From JAFAFN01 sp963707555 (GTDB taxonomy: Bacteria; Actinomycetota; Acidimicrobiia; Acidimicrobiales; Microtrichaceae), in NCBI GenBank assembly GCA_963707555.1, contig CAVPQM010000021.1, positions 186,001 to 250,000 on the forward strand: a DNA stretch of 64,000 nucleotides, given 5' to 3'. The translations under genes and the position numbers were made by a program. Numbering within the stretch: the first letter of the stretch is position 1; each line of letters opens with the position of its first letter. A model generated the notes under the pieces. The model ran no database searches and had not been told where the DNA came from. It was given only the letters and a program-made list of their open reading frames with translations. This document shows, piece after piece, positions 7,722 through 15,717 of this stretch.

Positions 7722-7905
7722 ATGCGATCCATCGACGTCGCCGAACGGCGCGCCCGACTCGCGGTGCGCCATCGGCTCGCCCCCGGTCACGCGGCATCGG
7801 ACGCCGTCGACGGCACCGTCGGGTACCTGCTGCCCGACGACGTGGTTCGCCGGCCGGCGGGTGATGCCCCGCTTCCCGGCGCCGCTCGCCAACGCCCGGC
7901 GCTGA
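7722..7905 (+). pseudogene. Remnant beginning like a winged-helix DNA-binding (HTH_42) protein
   Basis: The start MRSIDVAERRARLAVRHRLA resembles the N-terminus of actinobacterial winged-helix/AlkZ-type proteins, which normally run to ~370 residues. Similarity stops after ~30 residues. The reading continues for about 30 more codons to a TGA at 7905 only if one base near 7850 is removed. I read it as a deletion remnant; a genuine ~60-residue protein is possible. The complete family layout, itself frameshifted, is seen at 24.5-25.6 kb. Confidence 0.35.
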
Positions 7906-7987
7906 GCCACCGTCCCGGAGCAGGGGACAGGCGGACGCAGCCGAGAACCACCACACGGATTGCGCACGTCGTGGCAGGTGTCACAGC

Positions 7988-7993
7988 TAGCGT
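7988..7993 (+). promoter_or_regulatory. Probable -10 element for the 8.0-13.0 kb operon (leaderless)
   Basis: TAGCGT ends 6 nt before the ATG at 8000, and there is no ribosome binding site. It is the only promoter-like element found before the four coupled genes. Confidence 0.45.
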
Positions 7994-7999
7994 CGGTCC

Positions 8000-9034
8000 A
8001 TGGCCGCATCCGGAATCACGACCGTCCTGGAACCCTCCGACGAGTACCCCCACGAGCCCGACGACGCCTCCAACTACAACGAGTCGATGTACCTCAACGT
8101 GTTCGACGCGGAGCAGGAGATCGGCGGTTGGTTCCGCCTCGGCAACCGCGTGAACGAGGGCTACGCCGAGATGTCGGTGTGCATCTACCTGACCGGCGGA
8201 CGTGTGGGCTTCATCTACGGCCGTCCGACCATCACCACGAACGACGCGATGGACGCCGGCGGGCTGCGCATCGACGTGGTCACCCCGTTCGAGGAGCTGA
8301 CCATCTCCTACGAGGGGAAGGTGTGCCTGCTCGACGATCCGCTGCAGATGGCCGATCCCCGCACCGCGTTCGCGGAGAACCCGATGGTCGACTGCTCCGT
8401 GCGCCTCGACGTGCTCGGCATCTCGCCGATGTACGGGGGGCGCCCCGTGAACCCCGACGGATCCGACATCGAACAGGACGCCGAGAAGTCGTTCGCCAAG
8501 GCGCACTACGAACAGCACGTGGCGATGACGGGCACGATCGTCGTCGGCGACGAGGTGCTCGAGATCGACGGGCTCGGCCTGCGCGACAAGTCGTGGGGGC
8601 CGAGGTTCTGGCAGGCCGTGCACTGGTACCGCTGGCTGCCCATGGTCTTCGGACCCGACTTCGCGATGATGCTGTCGGTCATCGGTGGCGACGACCCCGA
8701 GCGACCTCCACGACAGGGCGGCATGGTGCTCGAGGGCGGCGAGTACCACCTGATCCGTGAGTGCACCATCGAGTCGGACTGGGACGACAACGGCTACCAG
8801 ACCGCGATGCGCGCCACGGTTCGCACCGACGACGACGAGTACCGGGTCGAGGGCGAGGTCATCTCGCTCATCCCGCTGCGGAACCGTCGCACGACGCCCG
8901 ACGGCGAGCAGCTCGTCACCCGCATCACCGAGGCGATGACCCGCTACCGCTGCGGCGACCGCACCGGGATCGGCATGAGCGAGTACCTCGACCAGATCGT
9001 CGACGGACGGCCCGTCGGTCCCGACGTCCGATGA
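8000..9034 (+). CDS. Lipocalin-like (AttH/hydroxyneurosporene-type, DUF7064/7065-like) protein
   Basis: A soluble 344-residue protein without signal peptide. Its beta-rich sequence has a WFRLGNRVNEGYAEMSVC opening and a central GLGLRDKSWGPRFWQAVHWYRW segment near residues 190-212. I recall this pattern from proteins labelled DUF7064/DUF7065, related to AttH/carotenoid-hydratase beta-barrels, which bind or modify hydrophobic molecules; the recall is not certain. It is the first gene of an operon, and its stop overlaps the monooxygenase start by 4 nt (ATGA). A shared hydrophobic substrate with the monooxygenase is plausible but unproven. Confidence 0.6.
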   Translation: MAASGITTVLEPSDEYPHEPDDASNYNESMYLNVFDAEQEIGGWFRLGNRVNEGYAEMSVCIYLTGGRVGFIYGRPTITTNDAMDAGGLRIDVVTPFEELTISYEGKVCLLDDPLQMADPRTAFAENPMVDCSVRLDVLGISPMYGGRPVNPDGSDIEQDAEKSFAKAHYEQHVAMTGTIVVGDEVLEIDGLGLRDKSWGPRFWQAVHWYRWLPMVFGPDFAMMLSVIGGDDPERPPRQGGMVLEGGEYHLIRECTIESDWDDNGYQTAMRATVRTDDDEYRVEGEVISLIPLRNRRTTPDGEQLVTRITEAMTRYRCGDRTGIGMSEYLDQIVDGRPVGPDVR

Positions 9035-10830
9035 CCGCCCGGCCCGACGGCGACGAGCTCCGGGCGAGGTACCGGGCGGAGCGCGACAAGCGGCTGCGCC
9101 CGGACGGCAACGACCAGTACCTGCAGCCGGTCGGGCGCTTCGCCGACCTGCTCGACGACCCCTACACCGACCGCGTGGAACGGGACCCGATCGAGGGCGA
9201 CGTCGACGTCGTGGTCGTCGGCGGCGGGTTCGCCGGACTCGTCACCGGGGCGCGTCTGCACCAGGCGGGCGTCGAGGACGTGCACATCATCGAGGGCGGC
9301 GGCGACGTCGGTGGCGCGTGGTACTGGAACCGCTACCCGGGGGCCATGTGCGACACCGCGGCGATGATCTACCTGCCGCTGCTCGAGGAGACCGGCCACG
9401 TCCCGAGCGCCAAGTACGTCCCTGCTGCCGAGATCTTCGCCCACGCCCAACGCATCGCGACCCACTTCGACCTGTACGACGATGCGCTGCTCTCGACCCA
9501 GGTCCGCTCCCTGCGATGGCTCGACGACGCACACCGCTGGGAGGTCCTCACCGACCGTGGCGACCGCCTGCTCGCCCGCTTCGTCACGATGGGCACCGGC
9601 CCGCTGCACCGGCCGAAGCTGCCCGGCGTGCCCGGGATCGACACGTTCGCCGGGGAGATGTTCCACACCAGCCGCTGGGACTACGACTACACCGGCGGCG
9701 ACAGCTCCGGCGCGCCGATGGACCGGCTGGCCGACCGACGCGTCGGCATCATCGGCACCGGCGCGACCGCGGTGCAGTGCATCCCGCACCTGGCGCGCGA
9801 TGCAGGGGAGCTGTTCGTGTTCCAGCGGACGCCGTCGGCGATCGACGTGCGCGCCAACCGGCCGATCGACCCCGACGAGTTCGCCGCGCTCGGCCCCGGC
9901 TGGCAGCGCGAGTGGCAGCTGAACTTCGCGACCCTGCAGACGGGCGGCTTCACCGACGTCGACCTGGTGCAGGACGGCTGGACCGACATCTCCCAACGGA
10001 TCCGTGATCGCGTGGTCGCCGAGCTGGCCGAGCCGGGTGCCGAGTTCACCCCCGAGACCGTGCAGCGCGCCTTCGAGGACAGCGACGACGAGAAGATGAC
10101 CGAGATCCGGGCGCGGGTCGACTCGATCGTGGACGACCAGCTCACCGCCGACGCGCTGAAGCCCTGGTACCGGCAGCTCTGCAAGCGTCCCTGCTTCCAC
10201 GACGAGTACCTCGACGCGTACAACCGGCCGAACGTCCACCTGGTCGACACCGACGGACGTGGTGTCGAGTGCATCGACGAAACCGGCGTGGTCGTCGCCG
10301 GCGTGCACCACGAGCTCGACTGCCTGATCGTCGCGTCCGGCTTCGAGGTCGGCACGGAGTTCGCGCGGCGCTCCGGCTTCGAGACGACCGGCCGTGGCGG
10401 TGTCACCCTGACCAAGGCCTGGAGCGACGGCATGAGGACGCTGCACGGCATCCACGTCCGCGGCTTCCCGAACCTGTTCGTCACCGGCTTCGCCCAGGGC
10501 GCCAACCTGGTCTCGAACGTCACGCACAACCTGGTCGAGGCGGGCACGACCATCGCGACGGTGATCGCCCACACGATGGCGCTCGGCGTCGACGAGGTCG
10601 AGGTCACCGAGACGGCCGAAGCCGCGTGGGTCGACATGATCGAGGGCAGTCCGAGCCCCTTCGTCGGGAACCTGGACTGCACCCCGGGCTACTACAACAA
10701 CGAAGGCCGACCGGCTGGTCGTCGCGAGCTCCTGAACCTGAGCGGCTATCCGGCCGGCCCCGTCGCGTACTTCGACCACATCGACCGCTGGCGGAGCTCC
10801 GGCGACTTCGACGGCCTCGAATTCGCCTGA
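9031..10830 (+). CDS. Flavin-containing monooxygenase, Baeyer-Villiger (cyclohexanone monooxygenase) type
   Basis: A 599-residue enzyme with two Rossmann dinucleotide sites: VVGGGFAGLVTG for FAD at ~60 and IIGTGATAVQ for NADPH near 240. The Baeyer-Villiger fingerprint FxGxxxHxxxW is present as FAGEMFHTSRW. The length and the late GFPNLFVTGFAQGANLVSNV block match cyclohexanone/phenylacetone monooxygenase relatives, which insert one O2-derived oxygen next to a carbonyl. The start is the ATG overlapping the previous stop. It sits between a lipocalin-like protein and an ATP-grasp enzyme, so it may act in a pathway on a lipid or terpenoid ketone; the substrate is unknown. Confidence 0.93.
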   Translation: MTARPDGDELRARYRAERDKRLRPDGNDQYLQPVGRFADLLDDPYTDRVERDPIEGDVDVVVVGGGFAGLVTGARLHQAGVEDVHIIEGGGDVGGAWYWNRYPGAMCDTAAMIYLPLLEETGHVPSAKYVPAAEIFAHAQRIATHFDLYDDALLSTQVRSLRWLDDAHRWEVLTDRGDRLLARFVTMGTGPLHRPKLPGVPGIDTFAGEMFHTSRWDYDYTGGDSSGAPMDRLADRRVGIIGTGATAVQCIPHLARDAGELFVFQRTPSAIDVRANRPIDPDEFAALGPGWQREWQLNFATLQTGGFTDVDLVQDGWTDISQRIRDRVVAELAEPGAEFTPETVQRAFEDSDDEKMTEIRARVDSIVDDQLTADALKPWYRQLCKRPCFHDEYLDAYNRPNVHLVDTDGRGVECIDETGVVVAGVHHELDCLIVASGFEVGTEFARRSGFETTGRGGVTLTKAWSDGMRTLHGIHVRGFPNLFVTGFAQGANLVSNVTHNLVEAGTTIATVIAHTMALGVDEVEVTETAEAAWVDMIEGSPSPFVGNLDCTPGYYNNEGRPAGRRELLNLSGYPAGPVAYFDHIDRWRSSGDFDGLEFA

Positions 10831-10858
10831 CCGGCCCGGCCGCGACCGAGAAGATCTC

Positions 10859-10877
10859 ACCCGAACTGCGTTCGGGT
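10859..10877. repeat. Perfect 8-bp hairpin between operon genes
   Basis: ACCCGAACTGCGTTCGGGT folds into an 8-bp stem with a 3-nt loop, 36 nt before the GTG of the ATP-grasp gene. No T-tract follows, so it is not a classic terminator. It could be an operator, an attenuation element or an mRNA stability hairpin. Confidence 0.6.
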
Positions 10878-10912
10878 CGATGGAACCGCACCCGACACCA
10901 TTGGAGCCCACT

Positions 10913-12085
10913 GTGCGCACCCTCGTCACCACGTCCCGGATGCCCTTCGCCGTCGACGAGATCCGCAAGCTCGGAGAAGCCGGCAACGAGGTCACCGCCG
11001 TCGACACGTTCGCCCAGTCGCCCGGCAGCCACTCGAAGTTCGCCGCGCGACACATCGAGGTGCCCGCGCCGACCCAGGAGACCGAGGCGTTCATCGACGC
11101 GATCGTGAGGATCATCGACGAGCACCAGATCGAGTGGCTGCTGCCGATGTTCGAGGAGGTCTTCTTCCTCGCGGCGCACCGGGATCGCCTCGAGGGGCGA
11201 TGCGAGCTCTTCTTCCCCGACTTCGAGACGCTCCACTCGGTGCACGACAAGGTCAGCTTCACCCAGCTCTGCGAACGACTCGACCTGCCCGTGGCCCGCA
11301 TGGTCACCGCGACCTCGCAGGACGAGTTCGAGACCGCGATCAAGGGCTTCGACAAGTGGTTCGCCCGCGCCGCGTACGGCCGAGGTGGGCTGAACGTCCT
11401 GACGAACGCGGGTCCGCTCGCGAACGAGTCCCCGGTGTCCTCCGCCCAGCCGACCCCGGACGACCCATGGCTGATCCAGGACTACCTCGAGGGCGTCGAC
11501 ATGTGCAGCTGGTCGGTCGTGCACGACGGACAGGTCGTGTTGCACTCGACCTACGAGCACGCGCTCGAGATCGACGACCGCGGCGGCATCGTCTTCCAGG
11601 CCGTCGAGGCACCCGAGACGCTCGCGACCGTCCAGAAGCTCGTCGCGGAACTCGGCTGGAACGGTCAGATCAGCTTCGACTTCCTGCGCACTGCGGACGG
11701 TGTGCACCACCTCGTCGAGTGCAACCCTCGCCCGACCGCCGGCTGCACGCTCGCCACCACCGAGGAGTTCCAGGCAGCGCTGTTCGGACCTCGGCCGAGC
11801 GCACCCGTCGTCGTGCCCGACGATCGCAAGCGTGAGATCAAGGTCGCGGTCATCCGCGACATGGTGGAACATCCCTCGAAGTTCATGGCCGACCTGAAGG
11901 CGGCCAAGGGTGGCGCCGGGGTCTATGCCGACAAGCACGACCTGATGCCGCTGCTCTACGCGGCGATGTCGCTCAAGCACGTGCACGAGTACCGCAAGGT
12001 CATGGGCATCGACCACCACTCGCACCTGGACCTCACCGCGGCGCAGTTCTACGACGTGTCGTGGGACGGCACTCCGATCACGTGA
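10913..12085 (+). CDS. ATP-grasp domain protein (carboxylate-amine/thiol ligase-like)
   Basis: A 390-residue protein with a pre-ATP-grasp N-terminal domain (LVTTSRMPFAVDEIRKLGEAG, ~1-100), a central ATP-grasp fold and an extra C-terminal helical region after ~300. The metal/ATP motif VECNPRPTAGC is at ~265, and a glycine-rich AAYGRGGLNV loop is near 155. ATP-grasp enzymes activate a carboxylate as acyl phosphate for attack by an amine or thiol; neither partner is evident here. The GTG at 10913 has GGAG 6 nt upstream, better than the in-frame ATG at 10880. It is the third gene of the operon and overlaps the transporter start (GTGA). Confidence 0.82.
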   Translation: MRTLVTTSRMPFAVDEIRKLGEAGNEVTAVDTFAQSPGSHSKFAARHIEVPAPTQETEAFIDAIVRIIDEHQIEWLLPMFEEVFFLAAHRDRLEGRCELFFPDFETLHSVHDKVSFTQLCERLDLPVARMVTATSQDEFETAIKGFDKWFARAAYGRGGLNVLTNAGPLANESPVSSAQPTPDDPWLIQDYLEGVDMCSWSVVHDGQVVLHSTYEHALEIDDRGGIVFQAVEAPETLATVQKLVAELGWNGQISFDFLRTADGVHHLVECNPRPTAGCTLATTEEFQAALFGPRPSAPVVVPDDRKREIKVAVIRDMVEHPSKFMADLKAAKGGAGVYADKHDLMPLLYAAMSLKHVHEYRKVMGIDHHSHLDLTAAQFYDVSWDGTPIT

Positions 12086-13011
12086 GCGCGGTCGGTCAGG
12101 TGAGCGCGGGAGCCCCTCTCGAGCACGTCGGACCTGCGGTCGTCCTGTCGCTCGTCGCCGCGCTGCTCTTCGCCGTGGCCTCGGTGCTGCAGCAGCGGGG
12201 CACCTCCACGGTCAGCGACGACGACGCACTCGGTGCCGGGATGTTGGCGTCGCTGGTGAAGCGCCCGGTGTGGTTGCTCGGCATCGGTGCCGACATCGCC
12301 GGCTTCGCGGTCCAGGCCTGGGCGCTCGCGGTGGGCAGCCTGTTGCTGGTGCAGCCGTTGCTCGTGTCGACGTTGCTGTTCGCGCTGCCGCTCGCCGCGT
12401 GGACCCAGAAGCGGCACCTCACCGCCAAGGAGTGGGCGTGGGCCGGGGTGCTCGTGGTGTCCCTCGTCGCCTTCGTCGTGCTCGGCGAGCCGACCGCCGG
12501 CATCGAGCAGCCGACGTTCCGTTCATGGATCCCGACGCTGCTGTTGGTCACGCTGCTCATCTCGAGTTGCCTCTTCGCAGCGAAGGGCCTGGCCCACGGC
12601 ACCCGCCGCTCGCTGGTGCTCGCCGTCGTCGCGGGTGTGCTGTTGGGCCTCTCCGCGCCGCTGACCAAGACCGCCGTGCACGCGTTCGACCACGGCCTCG
12701 GCGGCGGGCTGAAGGCCTGGGAGCTCTGGCTCATGGCGATCACGGCGTCGCTCGGCACGTTCTGGCAACAGTCGAGCTACCAGGCCGGCGACGTCCAGAC
12801 GAGCCTCCCGGCGGTGACCGTGCTGAAGCCGATCATCGCGATGGCGCTGGGGCTCACGATCTACCAGGAGCATCTCAGGGTCGGCGGCCCCGGTGACCTC
12901 GTGCTGCTGGCGGCGATCCTGGCCATGGGTGTGTCGACCATCGCGCTCGGGCGCCTCTCGGCACCGCCGGAGAGCGATCCCGCTCCGGCACCCTCGACGA
13001 GATCGTCGTGA
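12082..13011 (+). CDS. DMT-superfamily membrane transporter (EamA/NIPA-like)
   Basis: A 309-residue integral membrane protein with about nine or ten hydrophobic helices in two repeats, and the short charged linkers typical of drug/metabolite transporters. VLKPIIAMALGLTIYQEHL in the second repeat is the EamA-style signature. The length is normal. Its GTG overlaps the ATP-grasp stop, so it belongs to the same transcript. The context suggests export or import of the pathway compound, but the family is too broad to name a substrate. Its stop codon abuts the convergent iron-binding gene with no spacer. Confidence 0.8.
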   Translation: MSAVGQVSAGAPLEHVGPAVVLSLVAALLFAVASVLQQRGTSTVSDDDALGAGMLASLVKRPVWLLGIGADIAGFAVQAWALAVGSLLLVQPLLVSTLLFALPLAAWTQKRHLTAKEWAWAGVLVVSLVAFVVLGEPTAGIEQPTFRSWIPTLLLVTLLISSCLFAAKGLAHGTRRSLVLAVVAGVLLGLSAPLTKTAVHAFDHGLGGGLKAWELWLMAITASLGTFWQQSSYQAGDVQTSLPAVTVLKPIIAMALGLTIYQEHLRVGGPGDLVLLAAILAMGVSTIALGRLSAPPESDPAPAPSTRSS

Positions 13012-14029
13012 TCAGCTGCCGCTCGTGAGCGCCGCCGAGAGCTTCGGCACGACGCTCTCGAGCAGGTACGGCAGGCTCGAGCGCGCTCGTGAACTGCAGC
13101 GCGGCGTAGTCGTCGCCCTCGATGAAGAGCGAGCGCCCCTCACGGACCACCGGCAACGCGGCGAGCACGGGGTCCGCCTCGATCTCGGCACGTTCGGCGT
13201 CCGAGCCCGACTGCCAGACGAGGACGTCGGTGTCGAGCAGCGAAGCCTGCTCGCGACTGAGCCCGCCGTAGAACCGCTCGCCGGCGATCTCGTCGAGCTC
13301 GGCGGGTACGACCAGGCCCAGGTCGGTGAAGAACCGCGTCCGGGTGTCGTCGGACGAGTTGAAGGGATACTGACCCTCGTAGCTGGGGCCGGACAGCGCC
13401 AGGGTCGCACCCTCGAGCTCGGGGTGTGCTGCGGCCGCTGCTGCGAACTCCGCCTCGACCTCGGCGACGATCTCCGCGGCCTTCTCCTCCTGGCCGAACA
13501 CCTCGCCCGTCACCGTCGTCTGGACCTGCCACGGCGTCCCGTAGTCGACGTACTCGGCAGGCTGCACGACCGTCGGTGCGATGGCCGACAGGGTCCGGTA
13601 GTCGACGTCGGACAGACCGGCGGTGATGCCCATGATCAGGTCGGGTTCGAGCGACGCGATCTGCTCGAAGTTGATCTCCTCGCGCGGCAGGATCACCGGA
13701 TCGGCGTCGCCGGCGGCCTCGTCGGCCCACGGGAAGAACACGTCGTCCTCGGGTCCGAAGGCGTAGCGGACGGCGATCGGCTCCACACCGAACAGGACGA
13801 GCGCGTCCTGTTCGGTGTAGCCGAGCGACACGACCCGCTCGGGGGAGTCGGGCACGACGGTCGATCCGAACTTGTGCTCGATCGTGACTCCGGAGGAGCC
13901 GGCGGTGCCCGAGGTTCCTGGGTCCTCGGCCGGCGACGCGTCGTCGGAGCCGCACCCGGCGAGTGTCAGCGCCGCCAGTGCGACGAGGGCGAGCAGCGAA
14001 CGAGCGGGAACCGAGGGACGGGGTGTCAT
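13012..14029 (-). CDS. Iron-siderophore ABC transporter substrate-binding lipoprotein (frameshifted near its 3' end)
   Basis: The lipoprotein signal ends in ALTLAGCGS. A class III binding fold follows (VTIEHKFGSTVVP, ERVVSLGYTEQDALVLFG, LEPDLIMGITAGLSDVDYRTL, FYGGLSREQASLL). The frame breaks near base 13078; removing one base restores SLPYLLESVVPKLSAALTSGS and a stop at 13012. Without the fix the protein would run on as low-complexity sequence. It is a paralogue of the 2300-3271 protein and like it has no adjacent permease. An AAGGA ribosome binding site precedes the ATG at 14029. Confidence 0.85.
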
Positions 14030-14113
14030 GGGTCCTTGCTACTCGATGTTAACCACCCTTGTCATCCGGGGTGCCGACTCGCCGATGGCAAGGGAACTGC
14101 CCGCCGGTCCGTC

Positions 14114-14780
14114 TCAGGGCAACTCGACGGTCCCCATGGAGCGCTCCACGTCGGACAATGGCTCGTCGAAGCTGGCCGGGTCACTGGTGTAGGTGACCAG
14201 GAAGGCCGAGCCGTCCTTCACGGTCGCCACCGTCAGGACCTCGACCTCCACACCGGAGCTGGTCATCGTGTAGCGCCACTGGTGGGCTGGTTCGTCGTCG
14301 AGGGTCGTGCTGCCGGAGTCGGACACCTCGGTGGCGGAGGTCTCGAGCTGCCCGTCGGACAGCTCGACGTACTCGGCGAGCGTCCCGGCTCCCGGCTGCA
14401 CGATGATGTTGATGTTGCGCCGGAACTCCCGTCCCTCGGGGTCGAGCATCAACACGATGGCGGCCCGGGGATCCTCGGCGACGGTCCACGACTCCGGATG
14501 ATCGATCGAGATGCCCTCGGATTCGTACTCGATCCAACCCGCGGGCGTGTCGCCCTCGTCGTCGGGCGCGGCATCGTCATCGGGCGCGGCTCGTCATGTC
14601 ACCATCGGGCGAGCTGGTCGTCGCGGCCGCGGGATCGGTCGTGGCGCTTCCCCGCTCGTCGTCGTCGCCCCCGCTGCCGCATGCCCCGGCCAACGCGGCC
14701 AGCGCCACGGCGACCACTGCTGCGGTGCGTCGCGTCGCCGATCGGTTCGGGAGATGGCGGGGGAGTGTCGGATCGGTCAT
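14114..14780 (-). CDS. Hypothetical lipoprotein (frameshifted)
   Basis: The N-terminus (MTDPTLPRHLPNR...) leads into a lipoprotein signal with lipobox LAGACGS, then an acidic, low-complexity linker. After one extra base near 14584 the sequence resumes in another frame with WIEYESEGISIDHPESW, then FRRNINIIVQPGAG and a C-terminal SDVERSMGTVELP. This resembles the PsbP-like/DUF1795 fold of small exported lipoproteins whose function is largely unknown. The reconstructed length is about 221 residues. It is divergent from the phosphatase-like gene at 14841. Confidence 0.6.
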
Positions 14781-14828
14781 TCCGGTGAACCTATCGGCCC
14801 TGCGTTGTCGTGCCGTCGCGGGGTCTGG

Positions 14829-14834
14829 GATCCT
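14829..14834 (+). promoter_or_regulatory. Possible -10 element (leaderless)
   Basis: GATCCT lies 6 nt before the ATG at 14841, the same spacing as at the other leaderless candidates. Confidence 0.3.
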
Positions 14835-14840
14835 CGTGCC

Positions 14841-15290
14841 ATGACCGATGCGCGTCAGCCGACGACCGATGGACCGACCTGGACCCCCGGCCCTGGGGTG
14901 GTCCTGTTGCCCGACGGCCGGTCGTTGCGTTGCCGCGGTCTGCGACACCCGTCGCCCACCCAGGCCCCCGACGTCGGGTACTACCTGCTGGGTGAGGCAC
15001 CGTCGTTCGACTGGCCCTCGAACTGGATCGAGTGGCCCGACTTCCGCCTGCCGGCGGATCCCGACCGGGCGATCGAACAGCTGCGTGACGCACATCGTCG
15101 CTGTGCCGGGGAGCGGGTCGAGCTCGCCTGCGCCGGCGGCATCGGCCGGACCGGGACCGCGCTCGCGGTGCTCGCGATCCTGAGCGGCGTGCAGCCGCGC
15201 GACGCGGTGAAGTGGGTCCGGAGCCACTACGAGCCGCGCGCGTCGGAGACCCCCTGGCAGCGGCGCTGGGTGCGCCGCCTGGCGCTGTGA
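14841..15290 (+). CDS. Protein-tyrosine/dual-specificity phosphatase-like protein
   Basis: A 149-residue protein containing the CX5R phosphatase signature as ACAGGIGRTGTAL near residue 100. The cysteine would form the phospho-enzyme and the arginine bind phosphate. The preceding histidine of the classic HCX5R is replaced by alanine, which may lower activity or change the substrate. An aspartate general acid could lie in WPDFRLPADPDRA, where the cysteine-phosphatase WPD loop is recognisable. Cytoplasmic, no signal peptide. Its stop overlaps the next start (TGATG), so it is coupled to the SEC-C protein. Confidence 0.75.
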   Translation: MTDARQPTTDGPTWTPGPGVVLLPDGRSLRCRGLRHPSPTQAPDVGYYLLGEAPSFDWPSNWIEWPDFRLPADPDRAIEQLRDAHRRCAGERVELACAGGIGRTGTALAVLAILSGVQPRDAVKWVRSHYEPRASETPWQRRWVRRLAL

Positions 15291-15691
15291 TGTCCCGGCA
15301 GGGACGTGCCTCGCAGGGGTGCCCGTGCGGGTCGGGCGACGCCTACTCGCGGTGCTGTCGACCGCTCCATCTGCGCACCGCACCGGCCGAACGGGCCGAG
15401 GACCTGATGCGCTCCCGCTACAGCGCCTTCGTCAAACGCCTCGACGGCTACCTGGCCCATTCCTGGGACCCGAGCACGGCTCCGGCCACGGTGTCCTTCC
15501 GCGAGGGCCAACGCTGGACGGGACTCGACATCGTGTCGAGCGAGCGGGGTGGTCCGGCCGACGACACCGGCACGGTCGAGTTCGTCGCCTCCTACGAGCT
15601 CGACGGTCGCCCGGCTCGACTGCACGAGCGGAGCAGGTTCGTCCGACACGACGGCCGCTGGGTCTACCTCGACGGTGCACAGGACGGCTGA
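15290..15691 (+). CDS. ychJ: YchJ family protein with SEC-C zinc motif
   Basis: A 133-residue protein. Its N-terminus carries the SEC-C motif CPCGSGDAYSRCCRPLH (residues ~11-27), a zinc-binding element. The YchJ core follows: ERAEDLMRSRYSAFVKRLDGYLAHSW, then an NTF2-like fold with VEFVASYELDGR. The UPF0225/YchJ family has no established biochemical role. It is translationally coupled to the phosphatase-like gene and convergent with the carboxylase gene 26 bp away. Confidence 0.88.
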   Translation: MSRQGRASQGCPCGSGDAYSRCCRPLHLRTAPAERAEDLMRSRYSAFVKRLDGYLAHSWDPSTAPATVSFREGQRWTGLDIVSSERGGPADDTGTVEFVASYELDGRPARLHERSRFVRHDGRWVYLDGAQDG

Positions 15692-15717
15692 CGGATGCGC
15701 TGGTGAGGGGGCCGGCC

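Noticed and set aside
8944..11355. Long open frame (about 800 codons) on the minus strand opposite the monooxygenase and ATP-grasp genes
   Set aside because: Its translation is low-complexity Arg/Val/Asp sequence without family motifs, and the opposite strand has two perfectly conserved enzymes. It is a by-product of GC-rich third positions.
8000..13011. Calling the monooxygenase cluster a siderophore or antibiotic gene cluster
   Set aside because: No NRPS, PKS, terpene synthase or tailoring set is present, so only a small-molecule operon of unknown purpose can be supported.
14829..14834. Full -35/-10 promoter assignments for each leaderless candidate
   Set aside because: Apart from 28932-28960 I could not find convincing -35 elements at the right distance, so only the -10-like hexamers are reported.
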